Assembly (NCBI RefSeq): GCF_002078875.1
Contig: NC_034412.1
Location: 10,781,866-10,845,865 of the forward strand
Direction: 5' to 3'
From: Numida meleagris
Lineage: Eukaryota; Chordata; Aves; Galliformes; Numididae
Length of the DNA: 64,000 nt
In this document: positions 1 to 13,000 of the stretch, one piece after another
How positions within the stretch are numbered: position 1 is the first letter of the stretch
Layout of the letters: every line of letters begins with the position of its first letter
Made by a program: the position numbers and the translations under genes
The notes under the pieces: generated by a model
Seen by the model: only the letters and a program-made list of their open reading frames with translations
Told to the model about the DNA's origin: nothing
Database searches by the model: none

Positions 1-120
1 ACACTCCCAGGGATGGTGACCCCACCACCTCCCTGGGCAGCCTGTGCTAGTGCCTCACTGCTCTTTCAGAGAAAAAGTTTTTCCTAAAATTCAACCTGAA
101 CCTCCCCTGAAGCAGCCATC
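1..120 (-). mobile_element. CR1 LINE 3' fragment (cut by window edge)
   Basis: Reverse-oriented CR1 3' region: the words for 'TGGTGGGGTCACCATCCCTGG' and 'GGAGGTTCAGGTTGAAT' appear as their complements. The element's 3' end lies left of the window. Confidence 0.8.
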
Positions 121-3100
121 GGGAAGGAAGGTGCTCTCAGACACTGCTATTTTTCATTCCAGACAATCTAAAATGCAAGAAATGTAATTTTTTTTCCTAA
201 CCAATTTCCACATTCAGTTGTCTATTTTTCCCCTCAAATTTTTCACTGCAATTCCTCTGTCAGACAGCTCAGCTCCTCTTGCTGCCTGCAGCCCTCAAGG
301 CCAACCACAAGCACAAGCCCCTGTCTGTGACGGCAGGAGGAGCCGGGACGCAGGTGGTTCTTTGGTGCTGTGTCCTGCCAGCTCGGTACACACACAGGAC
401 AGGACCCATGCCAACTGCTCCCGTCACCCTTCTATACATCTATTTTGGTTCTTACGCAGCAGCCATAACCATGACAACTGCCTGCCCAGCTCTCAGCCAT
501 ATGCGGGAGCTGGCAGGTTGTCTAGGCAGCGATGTTTCTGCAGAGAAGACTTGCTGAAGGGTAGCCCAAGCTGAACTCCCAGAATGGCACTGCACAATTC
601 GGCCCATTTAATGAGAGTGGAAAAGAGCGGAAACAGCCCTGCATTTTCTGCTAGCATTACTCAATAGCAACCCTGATTCCCTGCGGCAAGAAGAAAATCG
701 TAAGGTAATGTCACAGCAAAGCACTGGCACCACTCACGTGCAGGCTCTGTCAGTTGCCATGACTGGAACGAGTCATGGAGTCTGCTCCCTGCAGAACTTT
801 TGGGAAATGGGGGAGCTGCCCAGATCCAAGCGTTTTAATAGGAAACTAAAAGGCACGCAACTTATTTTGGCCTTATCTTGATCTCTAGCAGAGAATCCCT
901 TGACTAAACTTGCATTAAGTCCATGACATCTGGAACAGGACAGTCCAAGAGCAACAAAATAAGCTGTCATGAAACCAAGCAAGAGAGGGAGAGAATGACC
1001 AGGAGGCATACACATTCGTCCCACACTTTTCATCTTCAGTTTATTGAGCAAAGATAGGTGAAGCTGACACACAGGCTCCAGGATTAATCTGTTCATTACA
1101 CTTGGGCAGAGAAGAGAGGAGCAGAGGAGGAATCCTGCCAGGGATGGATATCTTGTACTGCTGGTACTGACACTGGGGAAGGCACAAATTCTACCTTGCA
1201 AGACTCAAACTCAGCTGATAAATGGTGCGGAGCTGCTCTCCTGGTCTTTCTCAGCTAGATTTGTTGGCATAGTCTGAGCTGTCACAGAGGGCACTTTAGA
1301 AAATGGGATCATGATCAATCAGTTTGGCACTGCCACAAATCTCTCTCAAACCTGAGCCGTAATGTGGAAATGCGGGACCCAAGAGCAGGATGGGATGCCA
1401 AGGAGTGACACCGCACTCGGGCTTTCCTACATGAGCATTTTAGGAACGACAAGCTGTGTTCCACTTTGTTGTTACGCTCATAAACTCCACAGATCTAAAA
1501 GCAAAACCATCACCTTAAGTGCTGGGGTGCTGGTGTTCCGCACTTCCAGGTCCCATTTACCTAATGGTGTTCATCCACGCAGTGCTGATGCCTCAGAATT
1601 ACACTGCATTACCTAATTTTGCTGTTGTAGGTAAAGCTGTTATTAAGGCTGTCTGACAACTCCCATGATAACGCCCTGCTTTCAGATGCTCATAAGTTTG
1701 TCAAGTTTTAAGTCTGATAACTTCAACTATTTCAAGATGAATTCAACTGGAAACTCTCAGGCATGACAGTATGCACATTTCCAGTTTAAAAAAAAAGGAA
1801 ATATTTTAATTTGCATAATGTTTTCTTGCAGAAACATCCCTCATCCTCACCATTCAGAGTAAAGAATATTCACCCAGGCTTTAGCTAAGCTGATGATCTG
1901 TGAAAATGAGCAGTTCACACATGAGTACGGGATAGATGTGCTGTAGTTCAAGAGCTGTTATTTCCTACTGATTCTGTCCAAACTGAACGCATTCCAGTGA
2001 ACAAATTCCTGGCAATTTCAACTCTGGATGGTTACAGGCTGTGCCAGGACTGCTCTGAATTGACAGCAGAGAGATTTCTTTTCATCTATCTTCTCTGCTG
2101 GATCCTGACAAAAATGGAGGAGTTGGCCAATTTGAATACGAATGAAAGTTGGACCAGAAACCACGGAGAGAGACAAAGGGAAACGTGGGAAAACGAGAAA
2201 AGTGAGAGGTGAACTGGGACTGACTGGGCAGAGAGCAATAATGGGAGATATACTGGGATTATCAAGTTCAGAGTGTAAAATGAATTGGTAAAGGGAGTGC
2301 TAGGAAGAAAGCAAGCAGGACTGGGCGGGAAGGGAAAAGTATGGGGCTAAGTTGGGTGACATAGGCAGAGGAGCTCCATGCTGTAGACAACAGTTCTTAG
2401 AGGTCTTTGTGGTGATGTTCATGATCCCAAATAATGACATTTTTTACTTTCCAGATTAACACTCAAAGAATTAAAACTGTACGCAGCGACCTAGGAATTA
2501 TGCCAATGTTTATGGGTCAAGTGTTCAAAAAGACAAGTCACAATTTAATGGGAGCAGAGTAAAGATCTCTCACTGCTCACACCCTGCCTTGCAGAGGGAG
2601 CAAAACCCTCACTGATAATGGGTTCAGGCCCCAGGTCCCACACACTGAAAGGACCCCATAAGCCAGGTTAGAAGACCACTGCCTCTCAGTCCAACCTCCT
2701 TCAGTGAACTGGATTGCTTACTCCAGGAGAATGGATAACAGATGCTGAAGATGAGGGAACTGGAAGAGTACTACCAGAAACAGGAATCTGAATCAGCAAA
2801 CGATCTGAACTGGCCACCCAGTTTCTCACTCTTCCACATTCCCTTCTCTAATGAACACAGGCCTGAATGGCAGAATACTCCCAGCTGAGCCTGATAGCAT
2901 GTTTTCTGCATTTTCCATCTCCTCTGGCTGTTTTCCTACACAATTAATTCACCAGGTGGATATTAGCAAGAGGAAGAAAAACAAACCTGACTGACTTAAG
3001 TACCTTAAGTAGAGCAGGAAATCGCGGGTCTCCGTAAGCTCGGCAACTTGCAGAATATTAATCACTGAGCCACAAGTGAGCTGAAAACATCACAAACACC

Positions 3101-5199
3101 TCTATATCTCAGCAAAGAGCAACATCCTTTGGTAGCACCATGACCAATGTTTTAGAATCGCCTTCCTTTTATGTGTTCAAATTCACTGGCAGCATCCTGC
3201 AAAGGCACATTTACAAGCATTTTTGCAATTTTTCAAGGCAATAGTTGCAAGGGTTACACCATTTATAATTTCCTCGATGTCATTTATGAATTATTTCAGT
3301 TAAAAGAAACAATCTCAGCACAACTGGACTTTCATTACACCAGCTATTTAAAAAAATAAAAGGCTGTTTCAAGAAAAAGAAAAATACTGGTAGGAAAGTA
3401 CCCTCCTGGTGCACAAAATCCAGTTCCTGGCAGGACATCATCATCTCCTAAGTCCATCAAGTTTCGCTTCTAAATGAGTTATTGGGTTGTACTCACTGCC
3501 AGGCAGTGACCATTTGCTCTTGTGCCAGCTTTGGCCTTCAGCATAAACATTGCTGGTATTTACCCCCCAGTGTTAACTTATACAGTAATTATAACGCATT
3601 TTCATCTTCCGTTTTGCTGGGGAGTAAACAAATCAGCTGAATGCAGATAATATGAGAAGACCTTCCCTGAACTTGCTCTGCTCGATCTTTTTAAATGCAA
3701 TTAATCAGAAATGCATGCAGAAATTAGGCTGGGTCTCAGTGACTTCTTTAGCATCTCAGCATGCCCTTAGCTCTCTCCAGGTCATCCATGTCCCTGACAT
3801 CCTGCCCTGTCATTTGGCATTTTCAGTGCTGCATCTCACTAACAGCTCACAGTTGTCTGAAAATGGAACAGCCAAGGTTTATGCTGTTGTTTCCAGCAAA
3901 GTTAGCAGTTCAGGGAGGAAATTCTTATTATTAGTCCAAGTTCTCTAACATCCACTTAATAGAACAACTTTTTGTGCAATCGATGTTTCTATAACTCCAG
4001 TCCCCTAAAGCTGCCCTGTTCTTCCCATGCACTGTTCCAGCTGCCTACTGCACTGCTGGAGTCTTCCAGATCCAGCACAACTCCTTCTGCTCACCTATGT
4101 GGTCACTATTATTCACCACCTTCAAGCTTTGCTGAAACAGCTCATAGTATCTCAGCTGAAGATTGCTTTCTGAGTCTAATAATCTCAATGTTCTGCAAAT
4201 CTGCATCACTTTTTTTCTAAGTTCAATAACTATTTGGAAAAACAATCCATGAATTATCACATCCTGGTCTATGTGGAAGATGCATTACAAGTGGCATTTG
4301 TTCTCCAGCATCCATTTGGTGAATGGAAATATCTCAAAATGACATCATTTCTGTTAGTTTTTACTTCACAAATAATGTGAATGAGCTTTTTGAGTCTCAT
4401 ATATGCCTTAATAGAGCAAAATACATTTTTTGTGATCTACTTTAACTGAAAAATAATTTCATTGTAGAATTACAGTCAAATCTCATTAAAGCAGGCTGAC
4501 TACGTACTGCTGTACCTATGCCTTCAGTGGAGCTCATTCAAAAAACACTCTGACACTGCATCCACCTTATCCCTAATGTAAGAGGAAGTTATTTCCCCCG
4601 TTAATTCCAATTAAAATGATTACATTGTGCAAGCCACTCTGCCCTCTGTAGTCCCACTGTTGATGGAAATCCTCCCTGAAGGCCAGGATGCATTCCCCAC
4701 AGCACAGCCACCCTATGCTGCAAGCCAAACGGTTTGGTCACCACTTCTCTCCTGATGTTATTATGAGCCCACTTTAATCACACTGATATAAATCCACACT
4801 GACTCGCAAAGCATTGCTGGGGGTGGGGGGGAAAGGGGGTCACCTCAATGAAAAGCAGCAGCACAGTAGGTAGACAGCAGCTGGTAAGTGAGAAGGCAAA
4901 AAAATCCTAACGCAAAGCAATAAGTGGAGGCTACACAGCCAGAATCCTGATGGAGCAGGTGACCTCCAGCCATAAAATGGAGCAAAAGGAAAACAGACAC
5001 CCCTCTCTGACATGCCAGACCCAATAGTGAGAAGTCAGGACAGTGGCACATACTGTTCCCCTAATGCACTGGAAAAACATACCAGCATCAGCTCAGTGCC
5101 TGGAGTCTACATGTTCCTTTTACTTTTTACTGAGATAGTTTTACAGTCAGACGTACCTATACTAGATATACACGCATAAGTCCAAAATCCAGTAGACCT

Positions 5200-5270
5200 A
5201 GAACACAGAATTACAGAATTATTACGGCTCGAGTAGACCACTAAGATCATCTAGTCCAACGCATAACTGA
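5200..5270 (-). mobile_element. CR1 3'-terminal fragment, diverged
   Basis: Contains the complement of the CR1 tail (GTTGGACTAGATGATCTTAG, then GGTCTACTCGAG and degraded octamers). Only the last ~70 bp are recognisable. Confidence 0.65.
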
Positions 5271-6901
5271 GCAGGTGCTTACAGGAAAAGCCAACGAGTA
5301 CAAAAGGTGAGTTAAAAGGAAGCTGTCTTCACCGAAATGAAAAGCTGCCAAGTGATCTAACAACGCTAGGGTGGAAATGATGCCAGCATCCCTCTCGCAA
5401 GACTGCTGCAGGCTCTCTGTTCTGTGGCTGGGCTTCACCGCAGATCCCAACATCTTTTCCAGAAATGATGGTGAAGAAGAAAAGCAACAGCTTCAGGGCA
5501 TTTTACTTAAGAACCTTCTACTAATAGCTCATTTGTGAGACAGACAGTTAATTAACACACAATCATTTGAAAAGAAAAGCTTTCTTCAGCTCCCAAATTA
5601 CTTGCTATGTTTCGCAAATTAGGGATTTTTCTTCTGTTGGAACAAAAAAGTCCAGGTACCAAAAGGACACATTCCTAACTTTGCAGAGACAGAGATTTAA
5701 GTCATATCCTTCCACCTGCACCTCAAACCTTTATTTTGCTGAGCTAAAATCAATTACTTCATGCACTCATAGAGCTAGGCTGGAACTTCCTACCCCACTC
5801 TTGCGATATTTTCTGTTCATTCCCTGTTCTCTGAAAACATCCCAATTTAGCAGATTAACCGCTCCATCTTCTCTCTTATCAAATGCTCTTTCCCCTTCCT
5901 CAGCGCTTCCTCTCTAACTCAGCCCTCAGTCCCATAACTGCTCTGTTGCCCTTCTCTGAATTCCTTCCAATCTCTGACTCAGAAAGGAGGATTTATGGGA
6001 CTAAAGATCCACTTTTAATAATGCCTTCTGTTGTACAATTTCAGTGCTGAAGTTAACTCAGGCACCTTCTGTCCTGTTGGATTGTAGCTTGGCACACTCC
6101 ACGACAGCACGTCTGGGAGAATTTTGGTGCATAAACTCCCAGTCAGAGAAACGTCAGATGTGTAACGGCAGAAAATATCCTTACAGAGAGAGAACTTGGG
6201 TGTCCGAGGGAAAATGCCATCGAAGGAATAAGGTGAGACAGTATTACTGACCTTAATAACTTCGGCTGTGCACTTGCCCACAGTGATCAATACACAAATC
6301 TGAAATAATTACAAACCATCAGCATGTAACCCTTGCTCTCCCCCCTCTTCGGGAATCAGTAGGAACAAATCGCAAATTGTAATAAAAACTCACAGATGGC
6401 TTCTGGAGACCTGTTAATTAACACCGCATTTTCCAAACCCAGCTAGATAATCTCCTTGGATTCTCTCTAAGTAATAGCACCAAATGAGCTCCCTTTAAAG
6501 GCAGATCATTGGGAACGTTATCTCCTTGTTCCGAAATTACAGTGGAAATTAAGTGGCAGCACTTCTATTACTGATGATTGCAGGATCATCTCAGAGCTTC
6601 GGGAGTGTCTGGGAGTAGGGACGGAAATGGAAGCAACACATCCATCAATGCACTGTTCGTTAAAACTGGGTAACACAAGAGCAGTTGAGCAGCGGTCAGC
6701 TGTACCATTCCCAGAGCACACATCCATGGCAGCATACATCCTGTCTAGCTCTAATGTGACAATGTGATGGAAAGTACAGCGATAATAGTGGGGTGGCAAA
6801 GTCTTTGGCTGCAGTAAATGAGGACAAGCCCAAATGCAGCAGCTATGGATGCAAAAACCAAGGAAAAAAGCTGCTTACCTTCGGAAGACCTCAGGTAGGC
6901 A

Positions 6902-7097
6902 GGGATCTCCAGTGAGATCTCCTTGCCTCCACTGCCAACCCTTAAATGAGGCCTGGGAAGGGGTGGATTCTGGCTCCACCCCTTCCTGTCACTCAGGTAC
7001 ACTGCATGCACCTGAGCTCCCCTGGGTTGGCCCTGCCTTCCCACCAGGTGCTCCATCACTGGTTCAGGCCTTGACTTAGCATTTCCACTACACTAGC
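6902..7097 (+). repeat. Unassigned dispersed repeat, copy A
   Basis: About 195 bp that align by eye with 37382-37575 in the same orientation. Shared words include 'aaatgagg', 'ggggtgga/ggggtaga', 'tcactcaggt', 'tgcacctgagctcc', 'cctgggtt', 'aggtgctc/tggtgctc' and 'ggttcaggc'. Both copies centre on an inverted repeat (caggtaca-ctgca-tgcacctg here, with one mismatch). It is not the CR1 3' region. It could be a CR1 5' region, a solo LTR or a non-autonomous element; I cannot assign it. Confidence 0.75.
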
Positions 7098-7170
7098 ACA
7101 CAAAAACTCATTTCTTTCCGGTCCCAGCTAGTCTGTTCAGACTGAATTTCTATACCGGTAATAACAACTA

Positions 7171-7702
7171 ATCATAGAATCATTAAGATTGGAAAAGACC
7201 ACTAAGATCACCTAGTCCAACCATCAACCTATCCCCATCATGCCCACCAACCATGTCCCTCAGTGCCACATCTCCACAGTTCTTGAACACCCAGGGACAG
7301 TGACTGCACCACCTCCCTGGGCAGCTTGTCCCAGTGCCTCACTGCTCTTTCAGAGAAGAAATGTTTCCTAATATCCAACCCAAACCTCCCCTCGCACAAC
7401 TTAAGGCCGTTCCCTCTCATTCTATTGCTGTTACGTGGAAGAAGAAGTCGACCCCCACCTCGCAACAACCTCCCTTCAGGGAGTTGCAGAAAGCAGTAAG
7501 GTCTCCCCTGAGCCTCCTATTCTTCAGACTGAACAATCCCAGTTCCCTCAGCTGCCCCCCATAGGACTTGTGCTCCAGACCCTTCAGAGCTTAGTTGCCC
7601 TTCTCTGGACACGCTCCAGGGCTTCAATGTCTTTCTTGTTGTGAGGGGCCCAAAACTGAACGCAGCACTTGAGGTGCAGCCTCACCACTGCTGAGTACAA
7701 AT
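7171..7702 (-). mobile_element. CR1 LINE, 5'-truncated, 3' ~530 bp
   Basis: Starts at its 3' end with atcatagaatcattaag and continues through the complement of the CR1 3' UTR into the end of ORF2-derived sequence (complement of the 'CTGGAGCGTGTCCAGAGAAG' block). It is well preserved. No intact reverse transcriptase frame remains. Confidence 0.93.
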
Positions 7703-8892
7703 GGTAATTATCATTAGTGACTAATGATATGACCTGGATGCAGACACTAGCTATGAGATGGAGATTTATTAGGATGGTATTGGGTTGGACAGAGAGGAAT
7801 CAGGACACAGAAGGCGGTAACATCACACAGCAAATCTCCTCTGCCACTCACTTTCCCTCATCCAAATCATTTCTACCATTTCTTGTCGAAGTGTGCTTCC
7901 TGGCACTGTTTTTTGTTACCTCTTGGAAACATGCAGCATTTTGGGGGTGGGAGATTTTGGTACAGTTGCTTTTTTAATGGTAACCAGATTGCTCTTTCAA
8001 AACAACTGGGATCGTCAGCTAGTTCATAGCTTCAGTCTGTATCTGAACTATTAACACTGCAGTGCCTTTATCACCTAAAGGCTGATTCTGCAATACAGAA
8101 TAAGTTCATGTAGCATAATGCAGAGAAAGCCCCGTATGCTTCTGAGACACTGAAGACTGATTATTACCTCTCTCTTTGATTTCTGGCTTCCCTGGGAAGC
8201 TTTAGTGGCCTTTGCAGATGGCTCTGAGCCTTTCTACTGGGATATTTATGCATTAACTTACTGAAGCAGTTTGTGCTGCTGCTGCATGTTTCAGTGGGTC
8301 TAATCTTGGCAACATATTTGCATTTGCACTTTAAAGTCATCTAAATACACTCCATGGTTTTCTTCCATTCTGTGACTCCACAGCCTGATTTACTGATGGG
8401 AAACACTGTGGAAAACCTAGCCATAGATATCAGAAGAAAAGAGGGAACTCTGGTAACTTTCAGGTATAGAAAACTTCAGTAGAGTACAATCACACATTCG
8501 TATCTAAAGAAGAAAATTGATAAAAGACAATAAAGCGGTATATGTAAATAGCAATACAATGTGGTTCATTGTTGATTTTTTTTTTCCACTGGGTTCTTTG
8601 AAGAAAAAGAGAAATGGGCATTTTGATGAGCAGCATGGAACGAGGAGCTCTGCTGCCTGCAGCTCTCCATGCTGCCAGACCAAAATTGGCCTAACTGCTA
8701 CTTGAGAAAAAGAGGCCATCACTCTTCCTCTATTTTAGTCAAAATTGCTAATATGGGAACTGAAATCAAATGGCAACTTCAAGGACACAGATGCCCAAAG
8801 TGAAACCAAAAATTCATTTTGCATAGTTGATGAAGCAAATAGCATTTCTTTCTTCATCTACCTTCTGGATGAGTATGCTACAGTATTCAGCT

Positions 8893-9500
8893 ATTAGTAC
8901 TCAAAAACATCCAGTTCTACTGTCTTCCCTGTTCTTTTAGGTGAATATAAATGCTTTACAATGTGTCTCCTCAGTCTCCTCTTCTTCGGGCTGAACAAAC
9001 CAATGGACCTCAGCCCCTCCTCATACCTCTTCCCCTCTAGACCCTTCACCATTTTCATAGCCCAGGTTTGGACACCGTCCAACAGTTTTATGTCCTTTTT
9101 CTACTATGGTGCCCAAAACAGGATGCAGTACTCAAGATGAGGTCTCAATAGTGCAGTGTAGAGTGGGACAATCACTTCCCTTGACTAGTTAGCAATACCA
9201 TGCCTGATGCACCCCAGGATATGGTTGGCCTTTCTGGCTGCCTGGACACACTTTTGTCTCATGTTCAACTTGCTGTGGACAAAGACCCCCAAATCTCTTT
9301 CAGCAAGGCTGCTCTCCAGCGTCTCATCCAACAGTCTGCTGTACAGCCAGGGTTGCCCCTTTCCAGGTGCAGAATCTAACACTTGCTCTTGTTAAAGTTC
9401 ATGTGGTTGGTGATTGTCCAGCTCTCTAATTTGTCTAGATCTCTTTGTGCAAGCCCTCTCCATTCTCAACAGCCAACAGCCCCTCCCAGCCAGTCACCAC
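8893..9500 (-). mobile_element. CR1 LINE fragment covering ORF2 C-terminus
   Basis: Minus-strand translation gives broken CR1 ORF2 C-terminal words such as ERDLGVFVHSKLNM, AARKANHILGCIRHGIAN and EGLRSIGLFSPKKRRLRRHI. It is an old copy with frame breaks. The usual 3' UTR and octamer tail are not seen, so the element is truncated at both ends. Confidence 0.9.
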
Positions 9501-9507
9501 AGTGCTA

Positions 9508-9700
9508 AAGTACCTACAGGGGAGTTATAAGAAATAAGGGGACAGACTCCTTAGCAGGGTCTCTTGTGATAGTAAGAGGGGAGATTTAGATTAGGTATAA
9601 GGAAAAGGTTTTTTACACTAAGGGTGAAGAGGTATCAGCACAGGTTGCCCAGAGAGGTGGTGGATGCCTCATCCCTGGGGACACTCAAGGTCAGGCTGAA
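9508..9700 (+). mobile_element. CR1 3' UTR fragment, plus orientation
   Basis: Contains agaggggagatttagatta, a 'ggaaaaggttttttacac' block and 'ttgcccagagaggtggtgga', the standard CR1 3' region in plus orientation. It lies about 8 bp from a minus-oriented CR1 piece. The terminal octamers are missing. Confidence 0.85.
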
Positions 9701-10033
9701 CTCTTCTTCCCTTTTCTGCTCACAAACTTACATGACACTTCTACTGACTGTAGGACCTGCTTTACCTCATTGTATCTAATATATCTAATTAGTTCCCTAT
9801 TTGCTCTGCTCTGTCACATCACATGAAGCTTTCCAGGCACCTTCAAACCTGCTGAGAGAGCACGGCCAGTCACTCAGCATGCACCACCCTCCTTAAAGGA
9901 GACACGAGAGCCCTCCTGTCCCGGCTCAGTTGCTTCATTAAAATATTGCTCCAAGCAAAAATTATTCAGTCAAACTTGACAGAGGCCTCACAGCTTGCTT
10001 CCTACAGAAAGCCGAACTGGCCAGTTCAATCAC

Positions 10034-10057
10034 TTTTTTTTTTTTTTTTTTTTTTTT
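10034..10057. repeat. T24 homopolymer
   Basis: Uninterrupted run of 24 T. It could be a minus-strand poly(A) remnant of a retroposed sequence, but no parent was recognised on its right side. Confidence 0.9.
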
Positions 10058-13000
10058 AACCTTGCAAGCGCTTTACTGGCCTTCCTCAAATACCTACAGG
10101 TATTCCAGCACTAAAAGTGATGGATGTCTTACACAGAAAAGGGACAGACAGAAAACTACTATTTTTGTGGGTAATGAAGATCTTTTAAAAATAAAACCCC
10201 CAAACATGAAAACAATGTAATGGCAGAACTTGCTCAGGAGTTTGCATTTCAGTCAGTTGAGGTTGAAAAGGGCACAGTTAGTGAACTGTTTGAAGGGTGA
10301 AAACATCCAGGAACACATTTCTCCTTCTCATTTATTCACCATAATCTAAAGACCAGGTTAATTCAGCTCTCCTTTGCAGTCTGTACAGTTATTTTCTGCT
10401 GATTCCATACTGTTAAAGAACTACTCAATAGCTTGTATTACTTAGAAATCAGGAAAAGCTCAAAAAAAAAAAAAAAAGGAAAATGGTTGATAGGGAATTT
10501 TAAAAAGGCATTTCATCAGGAAAAAGTATGATTTTCAAATACTTTCAAGCCAGAAAGTTCCATAACAGGGTAATAGGAACTGCAGATTTTTATTGGATTT
10601 GTGGATAATCCCTCTATTTACTGAAAGAATTGTTTCTCAATCTTTATTTTTCTCTGAATATGTGTATTTGAGGAGTCAGACTATTGTCTCCATCATGTAT
10701 TAAGCTAATACATTAGCTGATTTATCTAAATGAACAAGCAGCATATGTAAGCCTACTTTTTCAAATATGTAAATCTGGTTATTCCCCTCAACATTATCAT
10801 TACAACAGCCTCAGAGTGTTATAATTTACCTACCTAGAATGCACACTGCGTTCTTCACTAAGAAATTACCCATTCTGAGTATGTAAATTCTTCTTTGTCC
10901 TAGTGAATGTGGATTTAGCTTTGTATATCTGACAGTGCAGTCCACTGAGGCATCCCCCATCCTTCTACCTCAATTTTTTCCAAAAAAATGTGGTCAATAT
11001 TTGCAGTATAATCAAGAGATTAAGAGCAACTGGGGTATTCATTTTAAAAATTACAGTGCAAGTTTGAGTGGGGAAAGCAAGCAAACAAGACACTGTAAGA
11101 AGGCTGCACAGTGCTCACCATGAACTAGTTGTCATTGCACCTTTGGTTTCATTCTTAGAGGACTCTACTTGGATGGTCAAACTCTCCAGCAGGGCCATCC
11201 GTTAGTGCTTGCGAAGATTAGACAGGCAGATGGCTCCTACAGAGAGATGAGTTAGAAAGATGCAGAGAGGGATATTTTCACCAGATGGATGCTGCCAAAT
11301 TCTGCGGGGCACAAGAGGTGCCCTGAGGTCTAGATCAAAAGCTATTCCCCTAGGGCCTTCAGGAGGAAAACAGTTCCTCAGTTTGGTCAAGTACTTGAGC
11401 AGAGGATTAAGTGGAGGCACAAGAGTTTTCTTACTGAACTGAGGATATGCTTGTGTCCTTGATGACTTAGATATTGTATAAGGCCACTGAACCAGACAGA
11501 GAAATACTCAGCAAGAGTCAGGTGTATATGAAGGGCTCTTGACTCCAACTGCTAGCAATGTATGGGAGGAATTACAGCAATGGCCCCTATGGCCTTCTCT
11601 CAGTAAAAACTCAATAGATAAAGTGAATGGAGAATCCATGCCATGTCAGTGACCCATAAATGCACTTAGAAAGCTTCTCAGGTCTTGCTCAGGTTCTGGC
11701 AGCTTCAAAGACTAGAGATTCAAGAGTTGCAGAAGGGGAAATATTTGCTGATGATAACATCGATGCATTGTTCACAGAAATGGAGGAACTGTTAGCTGTA
11801 AGGAATTTTACAAGTCAAAATGACGCTACTGAGACAGATCATACCCAAGTATTTGAACATATGATTGATGACTACTGGCAGAGACAAAGGGAACACTGTG
11901 AAAAGGAAGATAAGTAAAAGGACACAGCCACCTAAAGAGTGCAAGCTGCAGTCTCTCTCTGGGTCTTTACGAAAATGTACATGGTTACTCAGTTTCTTCT
12001 CAGACAGTTGTGGCTAAAGCTTGTTGTACTGAGTGCAGAGGTCTTTCCATTTCTCCTCTTCCTAACCCAAATGTGCTCATCTCTCCCACTGCACATGGGA
12101 GTCCCTTGCTGCAAGAGAATAATGGTTTCATTTTTCAGGAGAGACTTGAGGAGGGAGATGACCTAACACCCTGCCCTATATTAGGTTGAGGTCTATAGCT
12201 GTGACAGCCCAAAATGCCAATGCTAGTCAGGCCTCTTACTCCCTACAGACTTCAACCATGCAGTTCCCTTAGAGGAAACTTTGAAAAGATCCTTGACTAC
12301 ATAAAATTTCTCTCGGACAGTCTCCAAATGGATGTTAGGAAGCAGAGCCCTGCATGACGAGCATGAAACTCAGCCTTTGAAGTCTGTAAATAAAAGGGGG
12401 AAGAACTGCAGGGTTGGTGATTACTTTGAAATCCTGCTGAAACCACAGGGAGCAGCAAGTCTTTACAGCACCACTGGCAATGAAGTAACTAGGTGCCAGA
12501 ACAGTGACTTAGCTGAAAAATAAGATAGCTAGGTTCCCAGCTTATTCTCTCAGGAGGTGACAGGTCAATTTATTCCATTTTGAAGTCAAACAGCTATTTC
12601 CCTGCTTTGCGACACCACTCCAACTTGGCAGATCTGAAAACCACGAGCCTCTTTCTGCCTTTTCATTTTTAATTAATAATAGAGATGTCCCAAATGGAAG
12701 CTGTCTCCAAATGCTGCTGAGGCATATGTGCACTTCTGTGGCTGAGTATCTTGGGGCAAACAGGTCAACTGGGGCCAGGATGGCTGTACTCAGACAGAAA
12801 CACAGCCAGATCTGGAGCAACGTCGACCCAGGAAGGCTTTAGGTGTGAGGAGCTCATGTGAGCTCATTGCTGTTTCACAGCACTAACATCTTGATGGAAA
12901 AAGGACATGTGAAGGAGAAAATCTTTTGAGGTAAAAAAACAAAGCAAAAAAAAAAAATCCCTCATGCTGTCATGTAGTCACACTCTTATCTATTCAAGCT

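Noticed and set aside
7238..7468. 76-codon minus-strand ORF
   Set aside because: It is derived from the CR1 3' region; the same word pattern recurs in the other CR1 copies.
10034..10057. T24 tract as the poly(A) tail of a processed pseudogene
   Set aside because: The sequence to its right gives no recognisable coding remnant or target-site duplication.
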